A stretch of 64,000 bases of DNA, taken from contig LJCV01000099.1 in the NCBI GenBank assembly GCA_001298575.1, positions 153,839 to 217,838 of the forward strand, in the 5' to 3' direction. A program made the translations under genes and the position numbers. Positions 1 to 7,919 of this stretch are shown in pieces (the stretch's first letter is position 1; the number at the start of each line of letters is the position of its first letter). The notes under the pieces were generated by a model that saw only the letters and a program-made list of their open reading frames with translations, ran no database searches and was not told the origin of the DNA. Source of the stretch: Actinobacteria bacterium OK074 (GTDB taxonomy: Bacteria > Actinomycetota > Actinomycetes > Streptomycetales > Streptomycetaceae).

Positions 1-1253
1 AGGCAGCGCCCCCCCCCGTACCGCCGCCGGACGCCCCCCCCCCGCCACGCCCGCGCCGCACGACGACGGAGCCGAACGGCCTGGTACGGCCGTACTCCAC
101 CGCTCCGTGGCGCCCTTCGACCGCGTCGGCCGGTACGGGAAACGCGGGAAGCACGGGGAGCGCAGGGAACAACGGGGAGGCACAGCCCCGTCCCGACACG
201 GCGCCGAAGAACCGCCCGGCCGCGCCCGTACCCGCGCCGCCGCCCCCGCCCCCCTCCGCACGCTTCCCCGACACCCCACCGCCCGGCGGTGCGGCCCGCG
301 CGAACCGTTCCGACGGCATCGTCGAGGTCACCGGGCGGCACGAACAGCCCGCCGCGCCCCGGCCGTTCGTCACGCTCGGGCAGCCCGAGACGTACGACGA
401 GCGGATCGGGCGGTCCCGGCCGCTCGGCCTCGGCCTCGGTGCCCGCGTGCGGCCCCGCATCGCCGGTGCCGCCGCCTGCCTGGTGCTCGGGCTCGGGCTC
501 ATCGGCGGTGCGGTGACCGGGAGTTGGCTCACCGGGGACGGCTCGGCGGACTCCGGTTCCGGCACCGCCTACACCGCCGCCGGGCAGCTGTGGCACAGCG
601 TCCCCGTCGGCACCCTCTTCCCGGCCACCGTCGACGGCACCGGCGCGGGCCCCGGCGGCGCCGACCGCACCTGGACCCGAATCGGCGTCGCCCCCGACAC
701 CAACTGCGCCGACGCCTTCGACCCGCTGCTGCGCAAGGCCCTCGCCCCCGTCGGCTGCCTGCGCCTGCTGCGCGCGACGTACACGGACGCGACCCAGAGC
801 CACGTCATCACCGTCGGCCTGCTGTTCACCAAGGCCGACGCGCCCGCCATGAGCGCCCTCGCCACCCGCTTCAAGAACGAGAACCTCGCCGCCCGCACCG
901 ACCTCATGCCCCGCCCCTACGCGGTGAAGGGCACCGTCGCCGCCGGGTTCGGCGACGACCAGCGGGCCTCCTGGACGCTCTCGATCCTCACGGACGCCCC
1001 CGTCGTCGTCTACGCCGTCTCCGGGTTCGCCGACGGCCGCGCCGTCACCGACCCGCAGCCCGCCGCGGCGGCCATGCAGACCGGCGCCACCACCGACGTC
1101 GCCCAGGCCGGTCTCGGCCAGGAGGCCCAGGGCCTCGCCGACCGCGTCGAGCGCGGCCTGAACCAGTCGGCCGACCAGGGCTCCTCCGGCCGGCCGTACG
1201 ACACCGACGGATCCGACGGGGCGGCGGAATCGGGCACGGTGCAGTCCTCATGA
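1..1253 (+). CDS. Hypothetical membrane-anchored protein, 5' truncated by window edge
   Basis: I do not recognise the family. The reading frame is open from base 3 to the TGA at 1251-1253, so the start lies before the window and at least 416 residues are visible. The first ~150 residues are Pro/Ala/Gly-rich and low complexity, as in cytoplasmic tails. One hydrophobic segment follows at about residues 152-175 (IAGAAACLVLGLGLIGGAV), then an extracytoplasmic domain of ~240 residues. That layout is a single-pass protein with its C-terminus outside. A GTG at 447 gives a shorter form beginning just before the membrane segment, but the uninterrupted upstream frame argues against it. The mycosin-like protease gene follows on the same strand, so the two may act together at the membrane; this is inference. 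Confidence 0.7.
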   Translation, partial: AAPPPVPPPDAPPPPRPRRTTTEPNGLVRPYSTAPWRPSTASAGTGNAGSTGSAGNNGEAQPRPDTAPKNRPAAPVPAPPPPPPSARFPDTPPPGGAARANRSDGIVEVTGRHEQPAAPRPFVTLGQPETYDERIGRSRPLGLGLGARVRPRIAGAAACLVLGLGLIGGAVTGSWLTGDGSADSGSGTAYTAAGQLWHSVPVGTLFPATVDGTGAGPGGADRTWTRIGVAPDTNCADAFDPLLRKALAPVGCLRLLRATYTDATQSHVITVGLLFTKADAPAMSALATRFKNENLAARTDLMPRPYAVKGTVAAGFGDDQRASWTLSILTDAPVVVYAVSGFADGRAVTDPQPAAAAMQTGATTDVAQAGLGQEAQGLADRVERGLNQSADQGSSGRPYDTDGSDGAAESGTVQSS

Positions 1254-1276
1254 CGGGCACGGTGCAGTCCTCATGA
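1231..1276. repeat. Perfect tandem duplication, 2 x 23 bp
   Basis: Bases 1231-1253 are repeated exactly at 1254-1276. Each copy ends in TCATGA. The first copy supplies the stop codon of the upstream gene. The second contains an ATG at 1273 in frame with the protease gene. Because 23 is not a multiple of three, the duplication separates what looks like a former ATGA stop/start overlap. Confidence 0.95.
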
Positions 1277-1380
1277 ACCGACCGGGCCGCACCGCCCGTA
1301 TGAGACGGGTGCACTTCACGAGCCAGCAGAACCCGACGCCCGCCGACCCGGGCAAGAGCCGCGAGAGCCACAAACACCGT

Positions 1381-2604
1381 ATGAACCAAGCGAGTCGCGC
1401 CACCGGAGCCCGCCCGCGCCGCCGTGCCCGGCTGCTGCCCCTCCTCCTCGCCACCACCCTCTCCGGCTCCCTCGCCCTGCTGCCCGCCACCACCGCGCAG
1501 GCCGACTCCATCCGCGCCCAGCAGTGGGCCCTGGACGCCCTGCACATGCAGGAGGCGTGGCAGACCACCAAGGGCAAGGGCATCACCGTCGCCGTCCTGG
1601 ACACGGGCGTCGACGACCAGCACCCCGACCTCGTCGGCAACGTCCTCGCGGGCAAGGACATGGTCGGCTTCGGCGCACAGCGCGGCGACCGGGCCTGGGC
1701 CCGGCACGGCACCGCCATGGCCGGCATCATCGCGGGCCACGGACACGGCCCCGACGACGGCGACGGCGTCATGGGCATCGCACCCGAGGCCAAGATCCTC
1801 CCCGTCCGCGTCATCCTGGAGGACGGCGACCCCGCCCGCACCAAGGCCCGCAACACCCGCGGCAACGCGCTGGCCGAGGGCATCCGCTGGGCCACCGACC
1901 ACGGCGCCGACGTCATCAACCTCTCCCTCGGCGACGACTCCAAGTCCGCCCACCCGGAGGCCGCCGAGGACGAGGCCGTCCAGTACGCCCTGAAGAAGGG
2001 CACGGTCGTCGTCGCCTCGGCCGGCAACGGCGGCAAGACCGGTGACCCCATCTCCTACCCGGCCGCCTACCCCGGCGTCATCGCGGCGACCGCCGTCGAC
2101 AGGTACGGCATCCGCGCCTCCTTCTCCACCCGCCACTGGTACGCCACCGTCAGTGCCCCCGGCGACGACGTCGTCATCGCCGACCCGGACCAGAAGTACT
2201 ACGAGGGCTGGGGCACGAGCGCGGCCTCGGCCTTCGTCTCGGGCGCGGTCGCCCTGATCAAGGCGGCCCGCCCCGGCCTGACCCCCGCCCAGATCAAACA
2301 ACTCCTCGAAGACACCGCCGAAAACGCCCCCACGGGCGGCCGGGACGACTCCCGCGGCTACGGCTTCATCAACCCGGCGGCAGCGCTCAAAGCCGCGAAG
2401 AAACTCCAGCCGGAGAAACTCCACGCCGCGTCCTACGCCAAGAAATACTTCGGCCCCGGCCCCGAAAAATCCTCCGACGACTCCGGCTCCCCGGACTGGG
2501 CGGCACCCTTGGCGGGCGGGGCGGGGGTGGCGTTGCTGGCGGCGGCGGTTTTCCTGTGGCGGGGCCGCCGTTTCACGGAACGTTTCTCACGAAACGTGAC
2601 GTGA
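1381..2604 (+). CDS. Mycosin-like subtilisin-family (S8) serine protease
   Basis: A secreted, membrane-tethered subtilase. The catalytic triad is visible: Asp74 in AVLDTGVDDQHPDL, His109 in RHGTAMAGIIAGH and Ser280 in WGTSAASAFVSG. A signal peptide occupies residues ~1-41, with Arg-rich start, hydrophobic core and TTAQA end. A C-terminal transmembrane helix (GGAGVALLAAAVFLW) precedes a short Arg-rich tail. This is the mycosin architecture associated with type VII secretion, but no EccB/C/D or WXG100 gene is nearby, so that link is by family only. I chose ATG 1381 because the signal peptide begins directly there. In-frame ATGs at 1273 and 1300 would add an N-terminus with no signal character. 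A small inverted repeat (ACGTTTC-TCAC-GAAACGT, 2580-2597) lies at the 3' end. Confidence 0.88.
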   Translation: MNQASRATGARPRRRARLLPLLLATTLSGSLALLPATTAQADSIRAQQWALDALHMQEAWQTTKGKGITVAVLDTGVDDQHPDLVGNVLAGKDMVGFGAQRGDRAWARHGTAMAGIIAGHGHGPDDGDGVMGIAPEAKILPVRVILEDGDPARTKARNTRGNALAEGIRWATDHGADVINLSLGDDSKSAHPEAAEDEAVQYALKKGTVVVASAGNGGKTGDPISYPAAYPGVIAATAVDRYGIRASFSTRHWYATVSAPGDDVVIADPDQKYYEGWGTSAASAFVSGAVALIKAARPGLTPAQIKQLLEDTAENAPTGGRDDSRGYGFINPAAALKAAKKLQPEKLHAASYAKKYFGPGPEKSSDDSGSPDWAAPLAGGAGVALLAAAVFLWRGRRFTERFSRNVT

Positions 2605-2652
2605 GTCAAGGCGAGGGCAACTTAATCAGCAAGGGCTCACTGCGCGCTTTTA

Positions 2653-2682
2653 AGGGGCGCGGGGAACTGCGCGACCAGCCAC
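2653..2682 (+). repeat. Dispersed intergenic repeat, copy 1 (short form)
   Basis: Contains the core GCGCGGGGAACTGCGCGA followed by a CCAGCCAC tail. It lies between the convergent protease and serine hydrolase genes. Seven related copies occur elsewhere in the window. Confidence 0.8.
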
Positions 2683-2713
2683 ATACAGCCCGCAGCCTAA
2701 AGCGAACCGCCCC

Positions 2714-3658
2714 TTAAACGGCGCTCAGAACCGGCACCGCAACTTTCGCCGCATCCTCCACCAAAGAAATCCCCGCAGCCTCCGTAGCACTCCCCTTGGA
2801 CAACGCGGCGACCAAGTAATCCTTCCCGCCCACGCTGACCCGCCCAATACTGTTGACATCCCACAATCCGGTCGCAGACCGCTGCAACCACCCATTCTTC
2901 AAAGCGAATTCAGACCCGCCGGCCGCAGCGGAAACCCCCCACTGCTGATCGGCCTCTATCGTCCCCATCAACCCCTGGATGTACGTCTGCGAAGCACTAC
3001 TCAGCTTCGAGTCGTCCCCGAACACCTGCTGAAGCAGAGCGATCTGATCCGCGGCCGTGGTCTGCGTGAGCCCCCACAACTCCCCGTCCCCACCGGACGT
3101 CCCCGTCAGCCCGAACGTCTTGTTCGCCGCGTTCAGCGCGCTCGCCCCGCCGATCTCGTCCCACAGCGCGGACGCCGCCGTGTTGTCGCTGTTCTGGATC
3201 ATCGTCGTGGCGTACGACTTCTCCTGCGCCGTCAACTGCCGGTTGGCGTCCTGGGCCTGGAGGAGCAGCGTCGCGAGGATGTCGACCTTCACGATGCTCG
3301 CCGTGTCGAACGCGGCGTCGCCGTACGTGGCGCTCTCCCCGGAGCCGAGGTCGAGGACCGCCACGGACACCTTCTCGCCGCTCTTCACGGTCACCGACTT
3401 CATCGCCTTGGCCAGCAGCGCGTCGTAGTCGACGGAGGGCTCCTCCACGGGCTCGACCGACGCCTCCTGGCTCGGCGAGGCGGAGGCCGACGGCGACGCC
3501 GAGGAGGACGCGGTGACACCGCCCCCGTCGGAGTGCGCCTGTGCCTTCACGTACGCGCCCGCCGCCGTACCGCCGACGACGGCGACGGAGGCGAACGCGG
3601 TGTAGAGGAACAGACGGCGCCGGGTGGGGCGGGCGCGACGAGCTCTGTGAGACTCCAT
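2714..3658 (-). CDS. Exported class A beta-lactamase-like serine hydrolase
   Basis: A 314-residue serine hydrolase of the class A beta-lactamase/penicillin-binding fold. The three family boxes are visible: SxxK as Ser121-IVK124, SDN at residues 157-159, and a KNG at 254-256 in place of KTG. The N-terminus has an Arg-rich stretch (RRARPTRRRLFLY) before a hydrophobic core at residues ~17-37, suggesting Sec or Tat export. A Ser/Pro/Ala-rich linker follows at ~49-70. The substitution in the third box and weak match outside the motifs mean that real beta-lactamase activity cannot be assumed; a peptidoglycan or ester substrate is equally possible. It is convergent with the mycosin gene and divergent from the SseB gene. 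Confidence 0.85.
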   Translation of the reverse strand: MESHRARRARPTRRRLFLYTAFASVAVVGGTAAGAYVKAQAHSDGGGVTASSSASPSASASPSQEASVEPVEEPSVDYDALLAKAMKSVTVKSGEKVSVAVLDLGSGESATYGDAAFDTASIVKVDILATLLLQAQDANRQLTAQEKSYATTMIQNSDNTAASALWDEIGGASALNAANKTFGLTGTSGGDGELWGLTQTTAADQIALLQQVFGDDSKLSSASQTYIQGLMGTIEADQQWGVSAAAGGSEFALKNGWLQRSATGLWDVNSIGRVSVGGKDYLVAALSKGSATEAAGISLVEDAAKVAVPVLSAV

Positions 3659-3808
3659 GCCCGCGATGCTCCGACCGCTGCCTGTGCGATTCGTTAGCCG
3701 CGTGTTAGAGACAGGTCAGGGAAATCTGAGAAACCCGTGAATCCCGTCAACAACAGGTTTCCGGCCCCGCACAACCGCAGCAGCATCCCCCCGATAAGGT
3801 CGGTGACC

Positions 3809-4546
3809 GTGGCGAACAAGAACATTCCCGACCCAGGCTTCTCCGCCGACGACGGCTCCGCCGACCCCCGGCTGAGCGCGGCGCTCGCCGCCTGGGCCGA
3901 GGACCGCACGGCACACGGCCCCGTCCTCGCGGCCCTCAAGGGCGCCCGGCTGCTCGTCCCCGTGGTCGCCGTCCTCGGCGAGGTCGAGGAGGACGAGAGC
4001 ACCGGACTGCGCCGCGAGAAGACCAGCGACATGGCGGTACCGACCCTGAAGGCCGGCGGCCGTACCGCGCTGCCCGCCTTCACCTCCACCGACACGCTGG
4101 CCCGCTGGGACCCGTCCGCCCGCCCCGTCGCCGTCCCCCTGCACCAGGCGTTGCGGGCGGCGGCGCACGAGAAGGCGGACACGATCGTGCTGGACCTGGC
4201 CGGTCCGGTGCCGTACGAGCTGACCGGCGCCGCGCTGCTCGCGCTCGCCGAGGGGCGCACCAGCACCGACCCGCTGGCCGACCCCGCGGTCGTCGACGCC
4301 GTACGCGCCGCCGTCGCCGCCGAACCCGCCGTGCTCCGCGCCCACCTGGGTCCCGGCCGCGCGGACGGCACCCTCGCACTCGTCCTGGACCCGGCGGCCG
4401 GACGCCCCGAGGCCGCCGCCCGCACGGTCGCCGAACGCCTGGCCGCCGACGAGACGCTCCGGGCCCGCCTGGTCCAGGGCCTCGACCTGGCCCTGCTGCC
4501 CGCGGAGTCGGCACTGCCGGGGAAGCCGTTGTACGTACGGTCCTGA
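3809..4546 (+). CDS. SseB-family protein
   Basis: A soluble protein of about 245 residues resembling the SseB N-terminal domain family widespread in actinobacteria, whose biochemical role is unknown. Family-like features are the early ALAAWAEDRTAHGPVLAAL segment, the strand LLVPVVAVLGEVE and the internal LPAFTSTDTLARW motif. I chose GTG 3809 (MANKNIPDPGF) because AAGG at 3796-3799 sits 9 nt upstream. An in-frame GTG at 3803 would be too close to that site. No signal peptide or membrane segment is visible. It points away from the serine hydrolase and converges on the DUF1844 gene. Confidence 0.85.
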   Translation: MANKNIPDPGFSADDGSADPRLSAALAAWAEDRTAHGPVLAALKGARLLVPVVAVLGEVEEDESTGLRREKTSDMAVPTLKAGGRTALPAFTSTDTLARWDPSARPVAVPLHQALRAAAHEKADTIVLDLAGPVPYELTGAALLALAEGRTSTDPLADPAVVDAVRAAVAAEPAVLRAHLGPGRADGTLALVLDPAAGRPEAAARTVAERLAADETLRARLVQGLDLALLPAESALPGKPLYVRS

Positions 4547-4565
4547 GACCGCGGTCCCGGGTGTG

Positions 4566-4940
4566 CTAGCCGTAGACCGGACCCGTGTACTTCTCGCCCG
4601 GCCCCTGACCCGGCTCGTCCGGCACGATCGACGCCTCGCGGAAGGCCAGCTGGAGCGACTTCAGGCCGTCGCGCAGCGGGGCCGCGTGGAAGGAGCTGAT
4701 CTCGGTCGCGCTCGCGTCGAGCAGCCCGGCCAGCGCGTGCACCAGCTTGCGGGCCTCGTCGAGGTCCTTGTACTTGTCGCCGTCCTCATCCTGGGGGGAG
4801 AGGCCGAGCTTCACGGCGGCGGCGCTCATCAGGTTGACGGCGACCGTCACGATCACCTCGACCGCCGGGACCTCCGCGATGTCGCGGGTCATGGCGTCGA
4901 AGTCGGCGGGCGCGGCGGACGCGGGGGAGGTGTCACTCAT
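4566..4940 (-). CDS. DUF1844 family protein
   Basis: A 124-residue cytoplasmic protein matching DUF1844. The conserved core is visible as FDAMTRDIAEVPAVEVIVTVAVNLMSAAAVKLGL, written here in two parts: an N-terminal helix with VEVIVTVAVNLM and a following LGLSP. The helix LDEARKLVHALAGLLD comes after it. In Streptomyces genomes a DUF1844 gene commonly lies beside infC, and it is divergent from infC here. The function of the family is unknown. I placed the start at ATG 4940 (MSDTSPASA); the longer open frame upstream overlaps the infC promoter region and does not look like coding sequence. Confidence 0.88.
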   Translation of the reverse strand: MSDTSPASAAPADFDAMTRDIAEVPAVEVIVTVAVNLMSAAAVKLGLSPQDEDGDKYKDLDEARKLVHALAGLLDASATEISSFHAAPLRDGLKSLQLAFREASIVPDEPGQGPGEKYTGPVYG

Positions 4941-5002
4941 GCCCCACACGATAGGGCCCGGCGCGTGTCCCCTTGACAGCAGGAAGTGGGGGCGGCAGCG
5001 GA

Positions 5003-5032
5003 TTAGCGCCCGCGTCCCCGAGCTGTTAGCCT
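5003..5032 (+). promoter_or_regulatory. Candidate promoter of the infC-rpmI-rplT operon
   Basis: TTAGCG at 5003-5008 and TAGCCT at 5027-5032 are separated by 18 nt and resemble a Streptomyces housekeeping promoter. A second -35-like TTGACA lies at 4973-4978. If this is correct, the infC mRNA has a leader of about 300 nt. That is long enough for autoregulatory RNA structure of the kind known for IF3/L20 operons in other bacteria. Confidence 0.4.
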
Positions 5033-5289
5033 TAAGAGACGACCGGCCGAACACTGCTGTGCTCGGCCCACAAGTGGAGGCTCCGATCTCCCACCTGACC
5101 GTCCCCCCGGGGCGGCGGGTCACCGGTCAGGCGGCCGCCACCGTTCCGTACGGACGGTGGAGTCGCCCGATGTGCGCCCCGCGGGTCACCGCGGCGGTGC
5201 TCCGGCATTCTCGGAGTCCCGCCTGTGTCCTGTCCGGGGCATTTTTCATGCGCCGTGATGGTTGGTCTCCCATGTCATCCAGACATACG

Positions 5290-5310
5290 CGGCTGTCCGC
5301 CAGACAGCCG
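5290..5310 (+). promoter_or_regulatory. Stem-loop in the infC leader, before the ribosome site
   Basis: CGGCTGTC and GACAGCCG form a perfect 8-bp stem with a CGCCA loop. It ends 12 nt before the GAGGAGG ribosome-binding site at 5323-5329. A folded hairpin here could affect access to that site. A regulatory role is inference. Confidence 0.45.
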
Positions 5311-5333
5311 TGTGGTGCTACCGAGGAGGATCC

Positions 5334-6014
5334 ATCAGCACCGAGCCCCGCATCAACGACCGGATTCGCGTTCCCGAGGTGCGACTTGTCGGTCCCAGCG
5401 GCGAGCAGGTGGGCATTGTCCCGCTCGCCAAGGCCCTCGAGCTTGCGCAGGAGTACGACCTCGACCTGGTCGAGGTGGCGGCGACCGCCCGTCCGCCGGT
5501 CTGCAAGCTCATGGACTACGGGAAGTTCAAGTACGAGTCGGCCATGAAGGCCCGTGAGGCGCGCAAGAACCAGGCGCACACGGTCATCAAGGAGATGAAG
5601 CTCCGGCCGAAGATCGACCCGCACGACTATGACACCAAGAAGGGTCACGTCGTCCGGTTCCTCAAGCAGGGCGACAAGGTCAAGATCACGATCATGTTCC
5701 GTGGTCGCGAGCAGTCCCGGCCGGAACTCGGCTACCGGCTGCTCCAGCGGCTCGCCTCGGACGTCGAGGACCTCGGGTTCATCGAGTCGAACCCGAAGCA
5801 GGACGGCCGAAACATGATCATGGTTCTCGGTCCGCACAAGAAGAAGACCGAGGCGATGGCCGAGGCCCGTGAGGCCCAGGCGGCTCGCAAGGCGGAGGCG
5901 AAGGCCAACCCGGGCAAGTCGCAGAACGCCGCGGAGTCCGACCTCGCCGACGAGGACATCGTCGACGCGGTCGAGACCGTCGAGGCCCCGGCCGAGGCTC
6001 CCGCCGAAGCCTGA
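5334..6014 (+). CDS. infC: Translation initiation factor IF-3 (probable AUC start)
   Basis: IF-3 binds the 30S subunit, keeps it apart from 50S and checks the start codon-initiator tRNA pair. The N-domain ([22 protein letters not shown]) and C-domain ([28 protein letters not shown]) are complete. An Ala/Glu-rich tail of ~45 residues follows, as in other streptomycetes. The best ribosome site, GAGGAGG at 5323-5329, precedes an ATC at 5334 that begins ISTEPRIN. No ATG or GTG is suitably placed after it. A GTG at 5310 would add eight residues but has no clear ribosome site. An AUC start would parallel the unusual AUU start of E. coli infC, which supports autoregulation. It is followed by rpmI and rplT. 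Confidence 0.93.
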   Translation: MSTEPRINDRIRVPEVRLVGPSGEQVGIVPLAKALELAQEYDLDLVEVAATARPPVCKLMDYGKFKYESAMKAREARKNQAHTVIKEMKLRPKIDPHDYDTKKGHVVRFLKQGDKVKITIMFRGREQSRPELGYRLLQRLASDVEDLGFIESNPKQDGRNMIMVLGPHKKKTEAMAEAREAQAARKAEAKANPGKSQNAAESDLADEDIVDAVETVEAPAEAPAEA

Positions 6015-6122
6015 GTCCCCGGACGCGAGTCCAGGGACACCACCGATACCAGTACGACGTTCCACCGTGCCCGGTTTCACGACCGGGCACCGGAACGCCA
6101 CCGACGAGGAGATAACGGCGCT

Positions 6123-6317
6123 ATGCCGAAGAACAAGTCGCACAGCGGTGCCAGCAAGCGCTTCAAGATCACCGGCTCCGGCAAGGTGCTCCGCGAGCGT
6201 GCCGGCAAGCGCCACCTGCTCGAGCACAAGTCGTCCCGCGTGACGCGTCGCCTCACCGGCAACGCCGAGATGGCCCCGGGCGACGCCGCGAAGATCAAGA
6301 AGCTTCTCGGCAAGTGA
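6123..6317 (+). CDS. rpmI: 50S ribosomal protein L35
   Basis: A 64-residue basic protein with the L35 pattern: [21 protein letters not shown] at the start (split here as [14 protein letters not shown] then KITGSGK), and [15 protein letters not shown] in the middle. It is part of the large ribosomal subunit. A GAGGAG site precedes the ATG at good spacing. The gene lies 108 bp after infC and 101 bp before rplT, the standard order of this operon. Confidence 0.97.
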   Translation: MPKNKSHSGASKRFKITGSGKVLRERAGKRHLLEHKSSRVTRRLTGNAEMAPGDAAKIKKLLGK

Positions 6318-6418
6318 CGTCGGCGGCGCTCCACCTGAGCGCCGTACGTCTGGACCGGGACCCCATCGATTCCGGGCCGTGTGAGTCCAACCACGGCCCC
6401 GCTACAAGGAGTTAAAAA

Positions 6419-6802
6419 GTGGCACGCGTCAAGCGGGCAGTCAACGCCCACAAGAAGCGCCGGGCGATCCTCGAAGCCGCCTCCGGCTACCGCGGTCAGC
6501 GTTCGCGCCTGTACCGCAAGGCCAAGGAGCAGGTCACCCACTCGCTGGTCTACAACTACAACGACCGCAAGAAGCGCAAGGGTGACTTCCGCCAGCTGTG
6601 GATCCAGCGCATCAACGCCGCTGCCCGCGCGAACGGCATCACGTACAACCGCTTCATCCAGGGTCTGAAGGCCGCGAACATCGAGGTCGACCGCAAGATC
6701 CTGGCCGAGCTCGCGGTCAACGACGCGAACGCGTTCGCCGCGCTCGTCGAGGTGGCCCAGAAGGCGCTGCCGAGCGACGTGAACGCGCCGAAGGCCGCGT
6801 GA
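6419..6802 (+). CDS. rplT: 50S ribosomal protein L20
   Basis: A 127-residue basic protein needed for early 50S assembly. It binds 23S rRNA and in many bacteria also represses its own operon. The sequence is typical: [18 protein letters not shown], then [16 protein letters not shown] and [15 protein letters not shown], with the helical C-terminal domain after residue ~60. The start is GTG, preceded by AAGGAG at 6406-6411. A strong intrinsic terminator follows 30 bp after the stop, so this is the last gene of the infC operon. Confidence 0.97.
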   Translation: MARVKRAVNAHKKRRAILEAASGYRGQRSRLYRKAKEQVTHSLVYNYNDRKKRKGDFRQLWIQRINAAARANGITYNRFIQGLKAANIEVDRKILAELAVNDANAFAALVEVAQKALPSDVNAPKAA

Positions 6803-6832
6803 CGCTGCGTCGGCGCTAGCCGGATGCGATAC

Positions 6833-6869
6833 GGACCCGCAGGCCGAGGGCCTGCGGGTCCTGTTTGTA
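6833..6869 (+). terminator. Intrinsic terminator after rplT
   Basis: A perfect 13-bp stem (6833-6845 with 6849-6861, GGACCCGCAGGCC on the left arm) closes a GAG loop and is followed by a T-rich run, TGTTTGTATT. It ends the infC-rpmI-rplT transcript. Confidence 0.9.
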
Positions 6870-6928
6870 TTGCCGCGGGTCGACACGAGCACCGGCGGGT
6901 TTGAGCACGAGTACCGAAGGTGAAGAAC

Positions 6929-7816
6929 ATGCCCCCCGGCACCCCCGACCTGATCTCCCCCCGCTCCGCCCGCGTCGCCGCCGCCCGGCGGCTGGCCCGG
7001 CGGAACTTCCGCGGCAAGGAGGGGCTCTTCCTCGCCGAGGGGCCACAGGCCGTGCGGGAGGCGGCACTTCACCGCGGCGGTACGCGGAGCGGCATGAGCG
7101 GCGGCCCGGGAGGCGGCACGCTCACCGAACTGTTCGCCACGCCTGACGCCGCCGAGCGGTACGCCGACATCGTCCAGGAGGCCCGCTCCGCCGGCGTCCG
7201 GGTGCACCTCGCCGCCGAGGACGTGATCGCGGACATCTCCACCACCGTCACCCCGCAGGGGCTCGTCGGGGTCTGCCGGTTCGTCGACACCCCGTTCGAC
7301 GACATCCTCGCCGCCCGGCCCCGGCTGGTCGCCGTGCTGGCGCACGTCCGTGACCCCGGCAACGCCGGCACCGTCCTGCGGTGCGCGGACGCCGCCGGGG
7401 CCGACGCCGTCGTCCTCACCGACGCCTCCGTCGACCTGTACAACCCCAAGGCCGTGCGCGCCTCCGTCGGATCGCTGTTCCATCTGCCCGTCGCCGTCGG
7501 CGTCCCCGTCGAGCGGGCCGTGGCCGGGCTGAAGGACATCGGCGTCCGCGTCCTTGCCGCCGACGGGGCAGGCGACCGCGACCTCGACGACGAACTCGAC
7601 CACGGCCGCATGGGCACCCCCACCGCCTGGGTCTTCGGCAACGAGGCGTGGGGGCTGCCCGAGGAGACCAGGGCCCTCACCGACGCCGTGGTCCGGGTGC
7701 CCATCCACGGAAAGGCCGAGAGTCTGAACCTCGCGACCGCCGCCGCCGTATGTCTCTACGCGTCCGCCCGTGCACAGCGCGCCCCCACAGGGTGCCGCTC
7801 TGTCACATGCGGCTAG
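6929..7816 (+). CDS. TrmH/SpoU-family RNA 2'-O-methyltransferase
   Basis: A knotted SPOUT methyltransferase using S-adenosylmethionine to methylate a ribose 2'-OH in rRNA or tRNA. The N-terminal substrate-binding domain (NFRGKEGLFLAEGPQAVREA) is followed by the catalytic domain. SpoU motif 1 is HVRDPGNAGTVLRCADAAG, motif 2 is WVFGNEAWGLPEE, and motif 3 is VRVPIHGKAESLNLATA. I chose ATG 6929 because AAGG at 6917-6920 lies 8 nt before it; an in-frame GTG at 6920 overlaps that site. The length of 295 residues is normal. The exact RNA target cannot be read from sequence. A homologue lies at 60596-61414. Confidence 0.9.
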   Translation: MPPGTPDLISPRSARVAAARRLARRNFRGKEGLFLAEGPQAVREAALHRGGTRSGMSGGPGGGTLTELFATPDAAERYADIVQEARSAGVRVHLAAEDVIADISTTVTPQGLVGVCRFVDTPFDDILAARPRLVAVLAHVRDPGNAGTVLRCADAAGADAVVLTDASVDLYNPKAVRASVGSLFHLPVAVGVPVERAVAGLKDIGVRVLAADGAGDRDLDDELDHGRMGTPTAWVFGNEAWGLPEETRALTDAVVRVPIHGKAESLNLATAAAVCLYASARAQRAPTGCRSVTCG

Positions 7817-7919
7817 TAGGGTGACGGCCCCGGGAGCCCTCCGCCCAGGTCTCGGCTCCGTTCGAGCGGGGGACCCCAGGCCGAGGATTCCATTGGCCCA
7901 AGAGAGGTGGGGAGCGGGG

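Noticed and set aside
1045..2424. Long open frame on the minus strand opposite the mycosin gene (459 codons)
   Set aside because: A shadow of the high-GC protease gene, with no family motifs. Similar antisense frames at 10076-12613, 24170-27874, 29817-30749 and 55788-59204 were rejected for the same reason.
1..2604. A type VII secretion locus
   Set aside because: Only a mycosin-like protease and a truncated membrane protein are present; no EccB, EccC, EccD or WXG100 genes.
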